DNA from: an uncultured Alphaproteobacteria bacterium
GTDB lineage: Bacteria > Pseudomonadota > Alphaproteobacteria > RF32 > CAG-239
Length of the DNA: 53,644 bases
Direction: 5' to 3'
NCBI GenBank assembly: GCA_944391715.1
Contig: CALXUP010000010.1
Span: forward strand, 1-53,644
Made by a program: the position numbers and the translations under genes. Position 1 is the first letter of the stretch; every line of letters begins with the position of its first letter. Shown here piece by piece: positions 1 through 8,158 of this stretch. The notes under the pieces are model-generated. The model ran no database searches. It saw nothing but the letters and a program-made list of their open reading frames with translations, and was not told the origin of the DNA.

Positions 1-75
1 GGCTTGACTTTTGCTTACTTTTGGTCAAGCAAAAGTAAGAAAAAGCTTTTTTGGCACCCAAAAAGTAACAATAAA
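1..75. repeat. Tail of a mosaic repeat element, cut by the window edge
   Basis: The first bases match the downstream ends of the repeat mosaics near 15.4-15.6 kb and 21.15-21.25 kb: the phrase GGCTTGACTTTTG also follows the core at 15368, and a 'TTTTTTGGCA...CAAAAAGTAAC' palindrome also occurs at 15580-15606 and 21225-21247. A second inverted repeat, CTTACTTTTG...CAAAAGTAAG, lies at about 14-39. This is probably the end of a third family member whose body lies left of the window. Confidence 0.6.
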
Positions 76-129
76 AATAAATTACAAAAAAAAGAAAAAT
101 AAAGGATGAATTCAGAGCGGAGGAAATAA

Positions 130-441
130 TTATTTGAGATGATCACAAAACGGATTGTTTTTGATAATTTTCACTCTGGTTTTGTAGTCGCGGACAATTT
201 TTTCTTTTTCAAAATCGGCTTCGGCAATAATGATGTATTCTGCTTTTTTCAGGGTTTTCAAAATATCATTGTGTAAATAGTCGAGCAGGATGACTTCGTC
301 CGGCCGGCGATAAAGCGTGGCATGTTTTCCGCCGTCATAAATTATGCAGGGGTTTTCGGCTTCTGTGCTGCGCTCTTTAATAACAAAAACCAAAATACCT
401 TCTTCCGTACGGACAATTTCATAATCTTCGGCGTGTTCCAT
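130..441 (-). CDS. Small hypothetical protein, 103 aa
   Basis: I do not recognise this family. The protein is soluble, charged and rich in beta-prone stretches (EGILVFVIKE, VILLDYL, YIIIAEAD), with no signal peptide or membrane segment. It begins 18 bp after the stop of the 89-aa gene on the same strand, so the two are probably co-transcribed. No toxin, antitoxin or DNA-binding motif is visible. That it is a real gene rests on the tight spacing, the good ribosome site of the upstream partner and the lack of a better frame on the other strand. Confidence 0.6.
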   Translation of the reverse strand: MEHAEDYEIVRTEEGILVFVIKERSTEAENPCIIYDGGKHATLYRRPDEVILLDYLHNDILKTLKKAEYIIIAEADFEKEKIVRDYKTRVKIIKNNPFCDHLK

Positions 442-459
442 TGCCGTGCCCCCGGCTCG

Positions 460-729
460 CTAAAATTCTTTAATTTTTTTGCTGACGGATTTTGTGGTTT
501 TGTTCAAACCGTCCAAAAACTCGTTTGTTGCCTTCAGAACAACATCTTTAAGCGGCGTTTTTTCAGCTTTCCCGGCAAAAGCACCGGTCATTTCGTTAAC
601 ATATCCGCCCAAAATCGAATCGGTCGCATGCAGGCCGTGTTTTGCCAAAACGGCACTCATTCCGGCAAACCCGAGAACGGCACGTCCGGTGGTTTTGGCT
701 GTCTCTTTGCAAATTGTTCCGGCTGGCAT
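460..729 (-). CDS. Small hypothetical protein, 89 aa
   Basis: Unknown family. The start at 729 is preceded by a strong purine-rich ribosome site (GGGGAGA about 8 bases upstream). The N-terminal half is Gly/Ala-rich and mildly hydrophobic (GRAVLGFAGMSAVLAKHG, roughly residues 15-32) and could be one amphipathic or membrane-associated helix. The C-terminal third is a Lys-rich helix (LKDVVLKATNEFLDGLNKTT onward). It is the first gene of a likely two-gene unit with the 103-aa protein downstream. A small membrane-associated or phasin-like protein is possible but cannot be shown from sequence alone. Confidence 0.6.
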   Translation of the reverse strand: MPAGTICKETAKTTGRAVLGFAGMSAVLAKHGLHATDSILGGYVNEMTGAFAGKAEKTPLKDVVLKATNEFLDGLNKTTKSVSKKIKEF

Positions 730-868
730 AAATTTTCTCCCCGTAAAAAGCTAATCTGTTGTTAATATATCATAAAAATTTTCGCAAATCAATAAAATTT
801 TGTCAACTTTTGGATTCCGGAAAGTTTTTTCGCCATTCTCGAATATTGAAATTTAAAGAAAAAAATAC

Positions 869-897
869 TTGACTAAAATTTTTTGTGCCGTTATAAA
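869..897 (+). promoter_or_regulatory. Sigma70-type promoter upstream of a gene-free stretch
   Basis: TTGACT (869-874) and TATAAA (892-897) are separated by exactly 17 bases, close to the vegetative consensus. Transcription would start near 904 and run into about 280 bases with no credible reading frame, ending at the hairpin and T-run at 1155-1184. Confidence 0.6.
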
Positions 898-903
898 GGC
901 CGA

Positions 904-1184
904 CGGCTTTTTATTTTTTTGTAAATTATTTTTTGTTTCGAACCTGTTATTAATCTTTTATGCAAAGCTGCCCTGTCTTTTAGCGCTCTTTCCATAATAT
1001 AGTTAATAATTCTCAAAATAAAGATGATACGATTTTGCCGGATTTGTCGTCCCGCAAATTTTCGTAAAGGCGGTGCCGCATAAAAGGAAGTTTGCCGCAA
1101 CGCATTGCCCATTGGGTTTTGCTTGGTTCGAAAACGTCGTTTATGACGGGTCTTGCAGCAGAGAAACGCTCTATCTGCTTTTTT
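904..1184 (+). ncRNA. Candidate non-coding RNA, family not recognised
   Basis: This interval lies between a near-consensus promoter (869-897) and a terminator-like hairpin (1155-1184). The 60-residue frame overlapping it starts late and has no ribosome site. Several short self-complementary segments are visible, for example GCGG-TG-CCGC near 1070 and AAACGACGTTT-like symmetry near 1130-1143. A size of about 280 nt or less would fit a regulatory or housekeeping RNA. I compared it by eye with 6S, tmRNA and SRP RNA and found no diagnostic motif. Another reading is an unrelated promoter followed by a degraded gene. Confidence 0.35.
1155..1184 (+). terminator. Intrinsic terminator of the candidate RNA
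   Basis: The stem GCAG-C-AGAG / CTCT-AT-CTGC with an AAACG loop (1155-1178) is followed immediately by six T residues. Confidence 0.5.
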
Positions 1185-1208
1185 ACATTAGCTCTGCCAT
1201 GCAGGCCA

Positions 1209-1250
1209 AAAAGCCTCTTTCCTTAAGAAACCGGAAAGAGGCTTTTCTTT
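1209..1250. terminator. Bidirectional intrinsic terminator
   Basis: A perfect 14-bp inverted repeat, AAAAGCCTCTTTCC (1209-1222) with GGAAAGAGGCTTTT (1233-1246), has a 10-base loop and T-runs on both strands. It closes the minus-strand gene that stops at 1252 and any plus-strand transcript from the left. Confidence 0.85.
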
Positions 1251-1251
1251 T

Positions 1252-1575
1252 TTAGTGCCTAAAATGCAAAATTGCCGTGCGGAGGCCGTAGTTTGCCAGA
1301 CAGCAGACGGCAGCTATACCCCAGAGGATAAGGAAAGCCGGAACAAAATACGTCAATGATAAACCGGTGTCAAAAATAAACCAAAGCAAAAAGACAACCG
1401 ACCAGACAACGCATAACGATGTTACGGTTTTGAGAGAAAAGGGTTTTTCTCCTGCCAGTATCCTGTTAAAAACGGCAGCAAACACAATCGGGGCAATAAT
1501 AGCCAGCTGAAGAAACAAATTAAGCTGCTGAACGCCGCCGATTGACTGAAACAAAATGTCTTGTGTCATAAGCAT
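1252..1575 (-). CDS. Small integral membrane protein, 107 aa
   Basis: Unknown family. Three hydrophobic segments are visible: about residues 20-38 (LNLFLQLAIIAPIVFAAVF), 52-70 (VTSLCVVWSVVFLLWFIF) and 74-95 (LTYFVPAFLILWGIAAVCCL), connected by short polar loops. The start could be Met1 or Met3; neither has a strong ribosome site. It is followed directly by a strong terminator and faces the ileS leader, so it is probably monocistronic. Two-to-four-helix proteins of this size are common in bacteria and carry no clear functional signal. Confidence 0.6.
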   Translation of the reverse strand: MLMTQDILFQSIGGVQQLNLFLQLAIIAPIVFAAVFNRILAGEKPFSLKTVTSLCVVWSVVFLLWFIFDTGLSLTYFVPAFLILWGIAAVCCLANYGLRTAILHFRH

Positions 1576-1717
1576 AAAAATTAATGGTAAAACAATAATA
1601 AAAATATCGTCCCGGATAATAGCGGGAAAAGTTTTTCATTGCAACTGTTTTTGCAATATTTTTCCGGTTGACTCGCCCGGGTTATTGTATTAGATTATTT
1701 TCAGTTTTTTAAGAGAG

Positions 1718-1788
1718 AAAAAAGATGAACGTTTTTTACATATCACACATTCCTGCCATAATTATCCCCTAAGGGGATTCATCTTTTT
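1718..1788 (+). promoter_or_regulatory. Structured leader of ileS (terminator-like hairpin)
   Basis: AAAAAAGATGAA (1718-1729) can pair with TTCATCTTTTT (1778-1788), enclosing a smaller GC hairpin CCCC-TAA-GGGG (1766-1776). The downstream arm ends in a T-run about 60 bases before the ileS start. It could be an attenuator or the terminator of a short upstream transcript. No T-box consensus was seen. Confidence 0.45.
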
Positions 1789-1846
1789 GCATACACATAT
1801 TTTTTCAAAATCAATAAGTTTTTTAACCATTAACGGATATCGAAAA

Positions 1847-4800
1847 ATGAAACATTACGCTGAGGTCAAAGCCAAAGCCGACTTTGTCGGGCTCGAAAAA
1901 GAAGTCTTAAAATTCTGGGAAGAAGATAAAACTTTTGAAAAATCGGTGCACAACCGCGACGGTGCCGCCGAATTCGTCTTTTATGACGGTCCGCCGTTTG
2001 CCAACGGAACGCCGCACTACGGGCATATTATGGTGTCTTATGTCAAAGACGTTGTGGCGCGTTTTCAGACCATGAACGGCAAAAAAGTCGAACGCCGTCT
2101 GGGCTGGGACTGCCACGGTTTGCCTGCCGAAATGTCTGCCGAAAAGCAGTTGGGTGTTTCCGGTCGCAAGCAGATTGAAGAATACGGCGTTGAAAAGTTT
2201 AACAATTTCTGCCGCCAGGATGTGCTCAAATATTCCGGCATCTGGGTCGATATGTTCAAACGCATCGGACGTTGGGTTGACTTTACCCATGATTATAAGA
2301 CCATGAACCTGTCCTTTATGGAAAGCGTAATTCATAACTTCAAACAGCTTTATGACAAAGGGCTGGTTTATGAAGATTATCGCGTTCTGCCTTATTCCTG
2401 GGCGGCGGAAACTCCGCTCTCAAACTTTGAGGTCAACCAGGGCTATCAGGATAAGACCGACAATGCCATCACCGTCATGTTCAAGCTGGAAAACGGTATG
2501 AATATGCTGGTATGGACAACCACGCCGTGGACCCTGCCGTCAAACTTAATGCTGGCGGTCGGGCTGGATATTGACTATGCCGTTATGGAAGAAGACGGTC
2601 AAAAATATGTATTGGCGCAGGCTTTGCTCGGCCGATATAAAAAGCAGCTTGAACATGCCGCACAGGTCGGAACAATCAAGGGCAAAGACCTTGTCGGGAT
2701 GAGCTATGAGCCGATGTTCCCTTATTTCAAACATCTGAAAGATAAAGGCGCCTTTAAGGTTCTGAGCGGCGAATTCGTTTCCACCGAGGACGGTACCGGC
2801 ATTGTCCATATTGCGCCGGGCTTCGGTCAGGACGACTTTGAAGCCTGCCGTGCTTATGACGAAAATTTTCCGGTTGTCTGCCCGGTTGACGAAGCCGGCA
2901 AGTTTACCGCCGAAGTTCCTGATTATCAGGGCAAACAGGTTTTTGAGACCAATGAGCCGATTATGCAGCTGCTGAAAGAAAAAGGCATTTTGGTCAAAAA
3001 AGAACAATATACTCACTCTTATCCTTTCTGCTGGCGCACCGATACCCCGCTGATTTATAAGGCAATGTCCAGCTGGTTTGTCAAAGTCACCGATTTTCGC
3101 GATGAAATGGTCAAAAACAATCAGCAAATCAACTGGGTGCCGGAACATATCAAAGATGGCCGTTTCGGAAAATGGCTGGAAGGCGCCCGCGATTGGTCAA
3201 TTTCGCGCAACCGTTTCTGGGGAACGCCGATTCCGGTATGGAAATCCGATAATCCGAAATTCCCGCGGATAGATGTTTTCGGTTCTTTGCAGGAAATTAA
3301 GGAAAAAACCGGTTTCGAGGTTAAGGATTTGCACAAACCATATATTGACGAAGTTGTTTATCCCAATCCTGATGACCCGTCCGGACAAACGATGATGCGC
3401 CGCGTCGGTGATGTCTTTGACTGCTGGTTTGAATCCGGCTCAATGCCTTATGCCCAGGTTCATTATCCTTTTGAAAACAAAGAATGGTTTGAAAATCATT
3501 TCCCGGCAGATTTCATTGTCGAGGCCATGGATCAGACCCGCGGCTGGTTTTATACGCTGACCGTGCTGGCCACGGCTTTGCACAATCGTCCGGCCTTCAA
3601 AAACTGTATCTGCACCGGTCTGCTGATGGCGGAAGGCGGACAGAAACTGTCCAAACGCCTGAAGAATTATCCCGATCCGAACGAGGTTTTGGATACCATT
3701 GGTTCCGATACCTTGCGTTGGTTTTTGGTTTCTTCGCCGGTATTGAAAGGCGGAAATCTGGCAGTTGACAAAGAAGGCAAAGAGATTGCCAAAGCTGCCC
3801 GTGTTGCGCTCATTCCGCTCTGGAATGCGTTTTATTTCTTCACGCTCTATGCCAATGCCGAAGAATACAAAGCCAAAGAAATTTCTTCTTCTCCGGAGGC
3901 CATTGACAATTATATCTTGTCCAAGCTCAAACGCCTGCGCGATATTGTCAAACAAGGGATCGAAAATTATGACGTTGCCGTGGCGACCAATGAAGTTGCC
4001 GCTTTTATGGAAGTGCTGAACAACTGGTATATCCGCCGCACCCGCGATCGTTTCTGGGAAGGCGATGCCAATGCTTTTGATACGTTGTACACGGTTTTGG
4101 TCAACGTTTGCAAAATCATTGCACCGTTAATGCCTTTTGTAACGGAATATGTTTATAAAAACCTGACCGGTGAAGAGTCGGTGCACCTGGCGGATTATCC
4201 CGCTTTGGCCGATATCAAATATAATGCCGGACTGGTCGAGGAGATGGATTTTGTGCAGGATTTGTGCTCGACCGGCAAGTTCATTCGTGAGGAAAAGAAC
4301 CTGCGTAACCGTTTGCCCTTGTCCAGCCTGACGGTCATCGGCGCCGAACTCGGAAAAGAGTATCAGGAAATTGTCAAAGATGAGTTAAATGTCAAAGAAG
4401 TCAAATTTGACAATAAGTTGGAAAATTATGCTTCCAAAACAATTTATCTTTATACGCCGCTGCTCGGCAAGGCCCTCGGCAAAGATATGGGACCGGTAAT
4501 GGGCGCCTATAAGCAGGGAAAATGGGAGCTCAATTCTGACGGAACGTTGAGTATCGCCGGCAAAACCCTGACGCCGGATCTGTTTGAGGTTCGTCTGGAA
4601 ATGAAAGACGGCGTTGCCGGAAAAGCTTTTGCCGATAACAAAGCCGTTGTAACGCTTGACACCAATGTAACGGACGAACTTCGCCGCGAAGGTATGGCAC
4701 GTGACTTCGTTCGTCTGGTTCAGACATTGCGCAAAGATAAAGAGTTTAACGTTTCTGACCGTATTGAGCTTTGCTATTCGACGGCAGATATCGAACTGGC

Positions 4801-4933
4801 CAAGGCTTTGGAAGAAAATAAGGCCTATATTGCCGAGCAGGTATTGGCCGTTAAACTCAATAGTGGCTGCAGCGGAGGAACACAGGCTGATATTGAAGGC
4901 AGCGTCATCAATTTTGACGCTAAAGTTGCCTAA
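1847..4933 (+). CDS. ileS: Isoleucyl-tRNA synthetase, type 2 (IleRS2), 1028 aa
   Basis: Charges tRNA-Ile with isoleucine in the cytoplasm. The class I signature is at residues 57-60 (HYGH, within GPPFANGTPHYGHIM) and the KMSKS-type loop is KLSKR at 600-604, followed by LKNYPDP. The KRLKNYPDP context, the phrase LGWDCHGLPAEM and a length above 1000 residues are typical of the eukaryote-like type-2 enzymes found, among others, in Rickettsia; ordinary proteobacterial enzymes have KMSKS-LGN and are shorter. An open frame extends upstream to 1787, but that Met lies in the leader hairpin, so I chose the Met at 1847 (MKHYAEVKAKADF). Its ribosome site is weak. A terminator follows at 4965. Type-2 enzymes are generally less sensitive to mupirocin. 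Confidence 0.95.
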   Translation: MKHYAEVKAKADFVGLEKEVLKFWEEDKTFEKSVHNRDGAAEFVFYDGPPFANGTPHYGHIMVSYVKDVVARFQTMNGKKVERRLGWDCHGLPAEMSAEKQLGVSGRKQIEEYGVEKFNNFCRQDVLKYSGIWVDMFKRIGRWVDFTHDYKTMNLSFMESVIHNFKQLYDKGLVYEDYRVLPYSWAAETPLSNFEVNQGYQDKTDNAITVMFKLENGMNMLVWTTTPWTLPSNLMLAVGLDIDYAVMEEDGQKYVLAQALLGRYKKQLEHAAQVGTIKGKDLVGMSYEPMFPYFKHLKDKGAFKVLSGEFVSTEDGTGIVHIAPGFGQDDFEACRAYDENFPVVCPVDEAGKFTAEVPDYQGKQVFETNEPIMQLLKEKGILVKKEQYTHSYPFCWRTDTPLIYKAMSSWFVKVTDFRDEMVKNNQQINWVPEHIKDGRFGKWLEGARDWSISRNRFWGTPIPVWKSDNPKFPRIDVFGSLQEIKEKTGFEVKDLHKPYIDEVVYPNPDDPSGQTMMRRVGDVFDCWFESGSMPYAQVHYPFENKEWFENHFPADFIVEAMDQTRGWFYTLTVLATALHNRPAFKNCICTGLLMAEGGQKLSKRLKNYPDPNEVLDTIGSDTLRWFLVSSPVLKGGNLAVDKEGKEIAKAARVALIPLWNAFYFFTLYANAEEYKAKEISSSPEAIDNYILSKLKRLRDIVKQGIENYDVAVATNEVAAFMEVLNNWYIRRTRDRFWEGDANAFDTLYTVLVNVCKIIAPLMPFVTEYVYKNLTGEESVHLADYPALADIKYNAGLVEEMDFVQDLCSTGKFIREEKNLRNRLPLSSLTVIGAELGKEYQEIVKDELNVKEVKFDNKLENYASKTIYLYTPLLGKALGKDMGPVMGAYKQGKWELNSDGTLSIAGKTLTPDLFEVRLEMKDGVAGKAFADNKAVVTLDTNVTDELRREGMARDFVRLVQTLRKDKEFNVSDRIELCYSTADIELAKALEENKAYIAEQVLAVKLNSGCSGGTQADIEGSVINFDAKVA

Positions 4934-4964
4934 AATATAAAAGTTGCCAAAAAGCCAAAAATAT

Positions 4965-4999
4965 AGTACCCTGTAAAATAAAGACAGGGTACTTTTTTA
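4965..4999 (+). terminator. Intrinsic terminator after ileS
   Basis: AGTACCCTGT (4965-4974) pairs with ACAGGGTACT (4984-4993) over a 9-base loop, followed by a T-run. It ends only about 10 bases before the start of the next gene, so that gene's ribosome site (AGGTGAAGAA) sits directly behind it. Confidence 0.85.
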
Positions 5000-5008
5000 G
5001 GTGAAGAA

Positions 5009-6382
5009 ATGTCAGAAGTAGAAAACATCAAGCAAAAAATAAAAGATATACAACACGAAATCAATTTCGTAAAAACGTCATTGGAAAATACCAAACGTCT
5101 CTATGAGCGGGATAAAGACCTGGTCTGGGAAAACTACCGGAGAAAAGCGGACGAATTGGAAGGAAAAACGGCCGAAGCCCGTGAAAAAATGAATTTCTTT
5201 GAAAATGAAATTCAACAAAGAAAAGACAAAATCCGCGAATTGGAGAATCAAAAAAGGGAAGAAGAGCGTTTATATACCCATTCTGAATCCGAAATTGATC
5301 AACTGCGCGATGACGATATTCCCGATAATGAACAAATTTATGACTTTATGCAGCGCCGCCGCGATGCCGAATTATCTAGCCGGAGACAAGATCTGATAGA
5401 TAATGAAATCCGCCGGTATGAGGACGAAATTACCGACTTCTCCAACCGCTACTATTCTAAGGAAGCGGATATCGGCGATTATGACGGTCAGCAGGAAGTT
5501 TTGCGGCAGGACAAGCGGGATCAGCTTTATCAGAAAAAAATATATTATAAAGATTTATCCGAGGCCGACAGAGAAAAATTGCGCGACCTGCTTCACCGGC
5601 TGGAACTTCTGGAAGATGATTTAAAGGCCGCATATGAAAAAGAACATCTTGTCAGCCCGAAAGAAAAGTATGACCATTTATCCGAAAGCTATCAACCTTA
5701 TCTTGATGACAAATTTTGGTCTGCTGATGAGGATGATAAAGAAAAAAATAATCCGGAAGATGAAGACCCGGGAAAAGGCTACAGCCTTTATGACTTTGAC
5801 GGCCGGCCTCAGGAAGAATTTGATGAAGATGCCTTTTTCGGAAAAGGCGAAACAGACCGTCAAAAATCAAAAATCTCCGGTTATCACAAGCCGTCCCGGG
5901 ATGCTTTGAAAAATTATGCCGAAGATAACAATCAGCCTTTTCATGAAATTGGCGGAAGACAGGAGTATAAAGCCTCCGTCGGGCAGACAGACTATCATTA
6001 CGTTAATAAAAACCGGGTGGAAATTATCCGCAGGGAAGATAAAAATGAAAAAAACGTTCCGTCGGTTGAAGATTTTATGGTTGCTTTGGCTGCAGAAAAA
6101 GACAAAGGCAAGAGCGTAATCAACGTCAGCAAAGCAGACAGCGACGAATATCGCGCCCGCCTGATGATTGCCTGCCAGCGGGTTGGTTTGCGCACACGGG
6201 GATATACAAAGATTGAAGACGTTGACAGCCTGGATGAAAAAACTTGCGAAATGTTAAGAAAAATGCCCAATGCCGAAAAGAACAAAGAACTGCTGGAACG
6301 TTTGCGCAGCCGGAAAAAAACAACACAACAACCAGATATAAATAATCTGCATCAGATAAGAAAGAACGGTTACGGACGTTAA
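5009..6382 (+). CDS. Large charged coiled-coil protein, possible LPD7-like C-terminus, 457 aa
   Basis: I do not recognise the full-length family. Residues 1 to about 215 are almost uninterrupted heptad-like, Glu/Lys/Arg/Gln-rich helix (IKQKIKDIQHEINFVK and similar), predicting a long coiled coil. Residues 235-340 are acidic and low in complexity (DEDDKEKNNPEDEDPGKGY) and probably disordered. Residues 345-420 look folded: a VEIIRRE strand, a helix, then GKSVINVS ... DEYRARLMIACQRVGLRTRGY. That order resembles the LPD7-type module found in relaxases and large polyvalent proteins of mobile elements, which ends in '...GIxVxGY'. This link is tentative. There is no signal peptide or membrane segment. 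The gene lies between the ileS terminator and a convergent terminator shared with mlaC. Confidence 0.75.
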   Translation: MSEVENIKQKIKDIQHEINFVKTSLENTKRLYERDKDLVWENYRRKADELEGKTAEAREKMNFFENEIQQRKDKIRELENQKREEERLYTHSESEIDQLRDDDIPDNEQIYDFMQRRRDAELSSRRQDLIDNEIRRYEDEITDFSNRYYSKEADIGDYDGQQEVLRQDKRDQLYQKKIYYKDLSEADREKLRDLLHRLELLEDDLKAAYEKEHLVSPKEKYDHLSESYQPYLDDKFWSADEDDKEKNNPEDEDPGKGYSLYDFDGRPQEEFDEDAFFGKGETDRQKSKISGYHKPSRDALKNYAEDNNQPFHEIGGRQEYKASVGQTDYHYVNKNRVEIIRREDKNEKNVPSVEDFMVALAAEKDKGKSVINVSKADSDEYRARLMIACQRVGLRTRGYTKIEDVDSLDEKTCEMLRKMPNAEKNKELLERLRSRKKTTQQPDINNLHQIRKNGYGR

Positions 6383-6404
6383 TTGTCGATAATATAATCA
6401 AAAT

Positions 6405-6465
6405 AAAACCCCGGATTTTTGAACTGTCCCCCGAAAGTTGGACAGTTCATTTTCCAGGGTTTTTC
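6405..6465. terminator. Long bidirectional terminator between convergent genes
   Basis: A long imperfect hairpin whose inner stem is GAACTGTCC / GGACAGTTC around a short loop and whose outer stem is AAAACCC / GGGTTTT, with T-runs outside on both strands. It serves the 457-aa gene (+) and mlaC (-), whose stop at 6466 touches it. Confidence 0.75.
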
Positions 6466-7071
6466 TTACATAGTCTGTACTTTGCTTCTTAAGTTCTTTA
6501 TCAAAGTATCAACTCCGCCGGGATTGTTTTTGATAAAGCCGGCATATTCATTGCGGGCGGCAATAGCCAAACTGACGTTTTCAATAATAATATCGACGAT
6601 TTTAAATGTATCGCCGGTTTGTTTAACCCGCCAGACGACTTTCGCTGGCTCGCCCTGATCCATTGCAACGGTGGAGTTTACAAAAATCTGATTAGCCGAG
6701 TTAGACGGGGTTGTTCCTTTAAAAGTAAAACTTTTACCTTTAAATTCATCAAAACGTTTTGACCAGGTTTGGGTATTCAACTCACGATAAACTTCAATAA
6801 AATCCTTGCGTTGTTGCGGTGTTGCCGTTCTCCAGGTACGTCCCAGCACAAATTTGCCGATAAAATCCAAATCCAAAGCCTGATTAAACAATTTTTCAAA
6901 ACGGGCGTCTTTTTCCTGTTGAGAAATATTGGCGTTGATAATGTTTTCAATACCGTCATTGGTAACATCTTTAACAAAAGCTTCCGCAGCTGCAGCGTTA
7001 ACTTCGGCGCGGACATTTCCCGTAACGGCCAAAACTGCGGCAAAAACAACGGCAAAAAGATTTTTTTTCAT
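6466..7071 (-). CDS. mlaC: Periplasmic phospholipid-transport protein MlaC (Ttg2D family), 201 aa
   Basis: MlaC carries phospholipids through the periplasm between the outer-membrane MlaA complex and the inner-membrane MlaFEDB transporter, keeping the outer membrane asymmetric. A Sec signal peptide is visible (residues 1-22, cleavage after VRA). The mature part has the family's pattern: an N-terminal helical half containing FIGKFVLGRTWRTATPQQRKDFIEVYRE, then a beta-rich half (TVAMDQGEPAKVVWRVKQTG, FKIVDIIIENVSLAIAARNEY). Length is normal for the family. It lies 28 bp behind mlaA on the same strand. The mlaFED genes are not in the window. Confidence 0.92.
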   Translation of the reverse strand: MKKNLFAVVFAAVLAVTGNVRAEVNAAAAEAFVKDVTNDGIENIINANISQQEKDARFEKLFNQALDLDFIGKFVLGRTWRTATPQQRKDFIEVYRELNTQTWSKRFDEFKGKSFTFKGTTPSNSANQIFVNSTVAMDQGEPAKVVWRVKQTGDTFKIVDIIIENVSLAIAARNEYAGFIKNNPGGVDTLIKNLRSKVQTM

Positions 7072-7099
7072 TTATGTTTCTCCAAATCAAAGAGTTAAA

Positions 7100-7888
7100 T
7101 TATTCAGCTTCCATTTCGTCAAAGGCTTCGTCTTCATCTTCAATGCCAAAATCAAAGTCATAAGTCTGAACATTCTCGTCATTATGGCATCCCATATTTT
7201 TACGATTTTGAAGATAAGCTGACCGCATGGTAGAATAAAAGTCAACCGACCCTCTTTCCAGTTCGTCAAGCAAATCAAGTGCTTGCTCCCGGGTAGCAAC
7301 AGCTTTAACGCCCCAATAAGTATAAGTGATTTTATCCCGAACATTGGCATCATTATAGGTAGCCCAATAAACCGGGTCAAAAACCGTATCAGCCACCAGA
7401 CCGGTTGCAGCACGGGGCGTGCTGGGACCGATAAAAGGCAGCATAAAATACGGGCCGTCAGGGACGCACCAACTAGCCAGAGTTTCGTCGACATTGGTTT
7501 TCTTTTTTGAAAGTCCCCAGCCTTCGGCCACATCAAACAACCCCGCCAAACCGAGAGTGGTGTTGATGGCAAAACGGGAAACTTCTATCCCGGCCTGTTT
7601 GAAATTGCCCTGAAGCAAATGGTTTCCGGCATACAAAGGCTCTCTGACATTGTCCAGAAAGCTGTTCACACGGTTTCTGAACGCTTCGGACGTAATATCG
7701 CGATATCCTTCTGCAATAGGTTTAAGAACATATTTATCAACTTGATAATTAAATTTAAAGACAGCACGATTATAACTTTCCAGGCTGTCATTTTCTTCAT
7801 GCGGATTAGTATTTCCGATTGTGGCGCAGGAGGATGTCGTAAAAATCAAAGCGGCCATTGCCGGAAACAAAATCGACTTTTTAATCAC
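7100..7888 (-). CDS. mlaA: Outer-membrane lipoprotein MlaA (VacJ), 262 aa
   Basis: Lipoprotein that removes misplaced phospholipids from the outer leaflet of the outer membrane and passes them to MlaC. The signal peptide ends in a lipobox with Cys21 (FTTSSC). Family landmarks include ESYNRAVFKFN near residue 40, RVNSFLDNVREPLYAGNHLLQGNFKQAG, TLGLAGLFDVAEGWGL and GPYFMLPFIGPSTPRAATG. The start codon is GTG at 7888 with the ribosome site AAAGGTC/AAGAAG upstream. mlaA precedes mlaC in an apparent two-gene operon. The acidic C-terminal tail (EDEDEAFDEMEAE) is ordinary for alphaproteobacterial members. Confidence 0.93.
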   Translation of the reverse strand: MIKKSILFPAMAALIFTTSSCATIGNTNPHEENDSLESYNRAVFKFNYQVDKYVLKPIAEGYRDITSEAFRNRVNSFLDNVREPLYAGNHLLQGNFKQAGIEVSRFAINTTLGLAGLFDVAEGWGLSKKKTNVDETLASWCVPDGPYFMLPFIGPSTPRAATGLVADTVFDPVYWATYNDANVRDKITYTYWGVKAVATREQALDLLDELERGSVDFYSTMRSAYLQNRKNMGCHNDENVQTYDFDFGIEDEDEAFDEMEAE

Positions 7889-8158
7889 TTCTTAGACCTT
7901 TCATTTTACTAATTCTGCCGCAGAATATAACATTGTTGTTTAATAAAGGCAACAGTTATTTATAACTTATGAATAAAATGGTACGAAAAAAACATGTGCT
8001 GATTCAAAGAGTTGAGAAATAAAAGCTGTTTGGGAAAAGAGAAATGAATATAATATCTCCCTTTTGTTACAAAGAAGAAATCTTTTGTGTTTTGCGTCCC
8101 GAAATTTTTTGCATTAATATCACTCGCAGTTAAACAATTTATGTAAGGACGAACTAAA

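Noticed and set aside
130..729. Two small adjacent genes as a toxin-antitoxin pair
   Set aside because: The size and order fit, but neither protein shows a toxin, antitoxin or DNA-binding motif.
8044..8130. 28-codon frame with an AAAGAGAA site upstream of the aminotransferase
   Set aside because: No recognisable peptide or conserved structure; an A+T-rich intergenic region yields such frames by chance.
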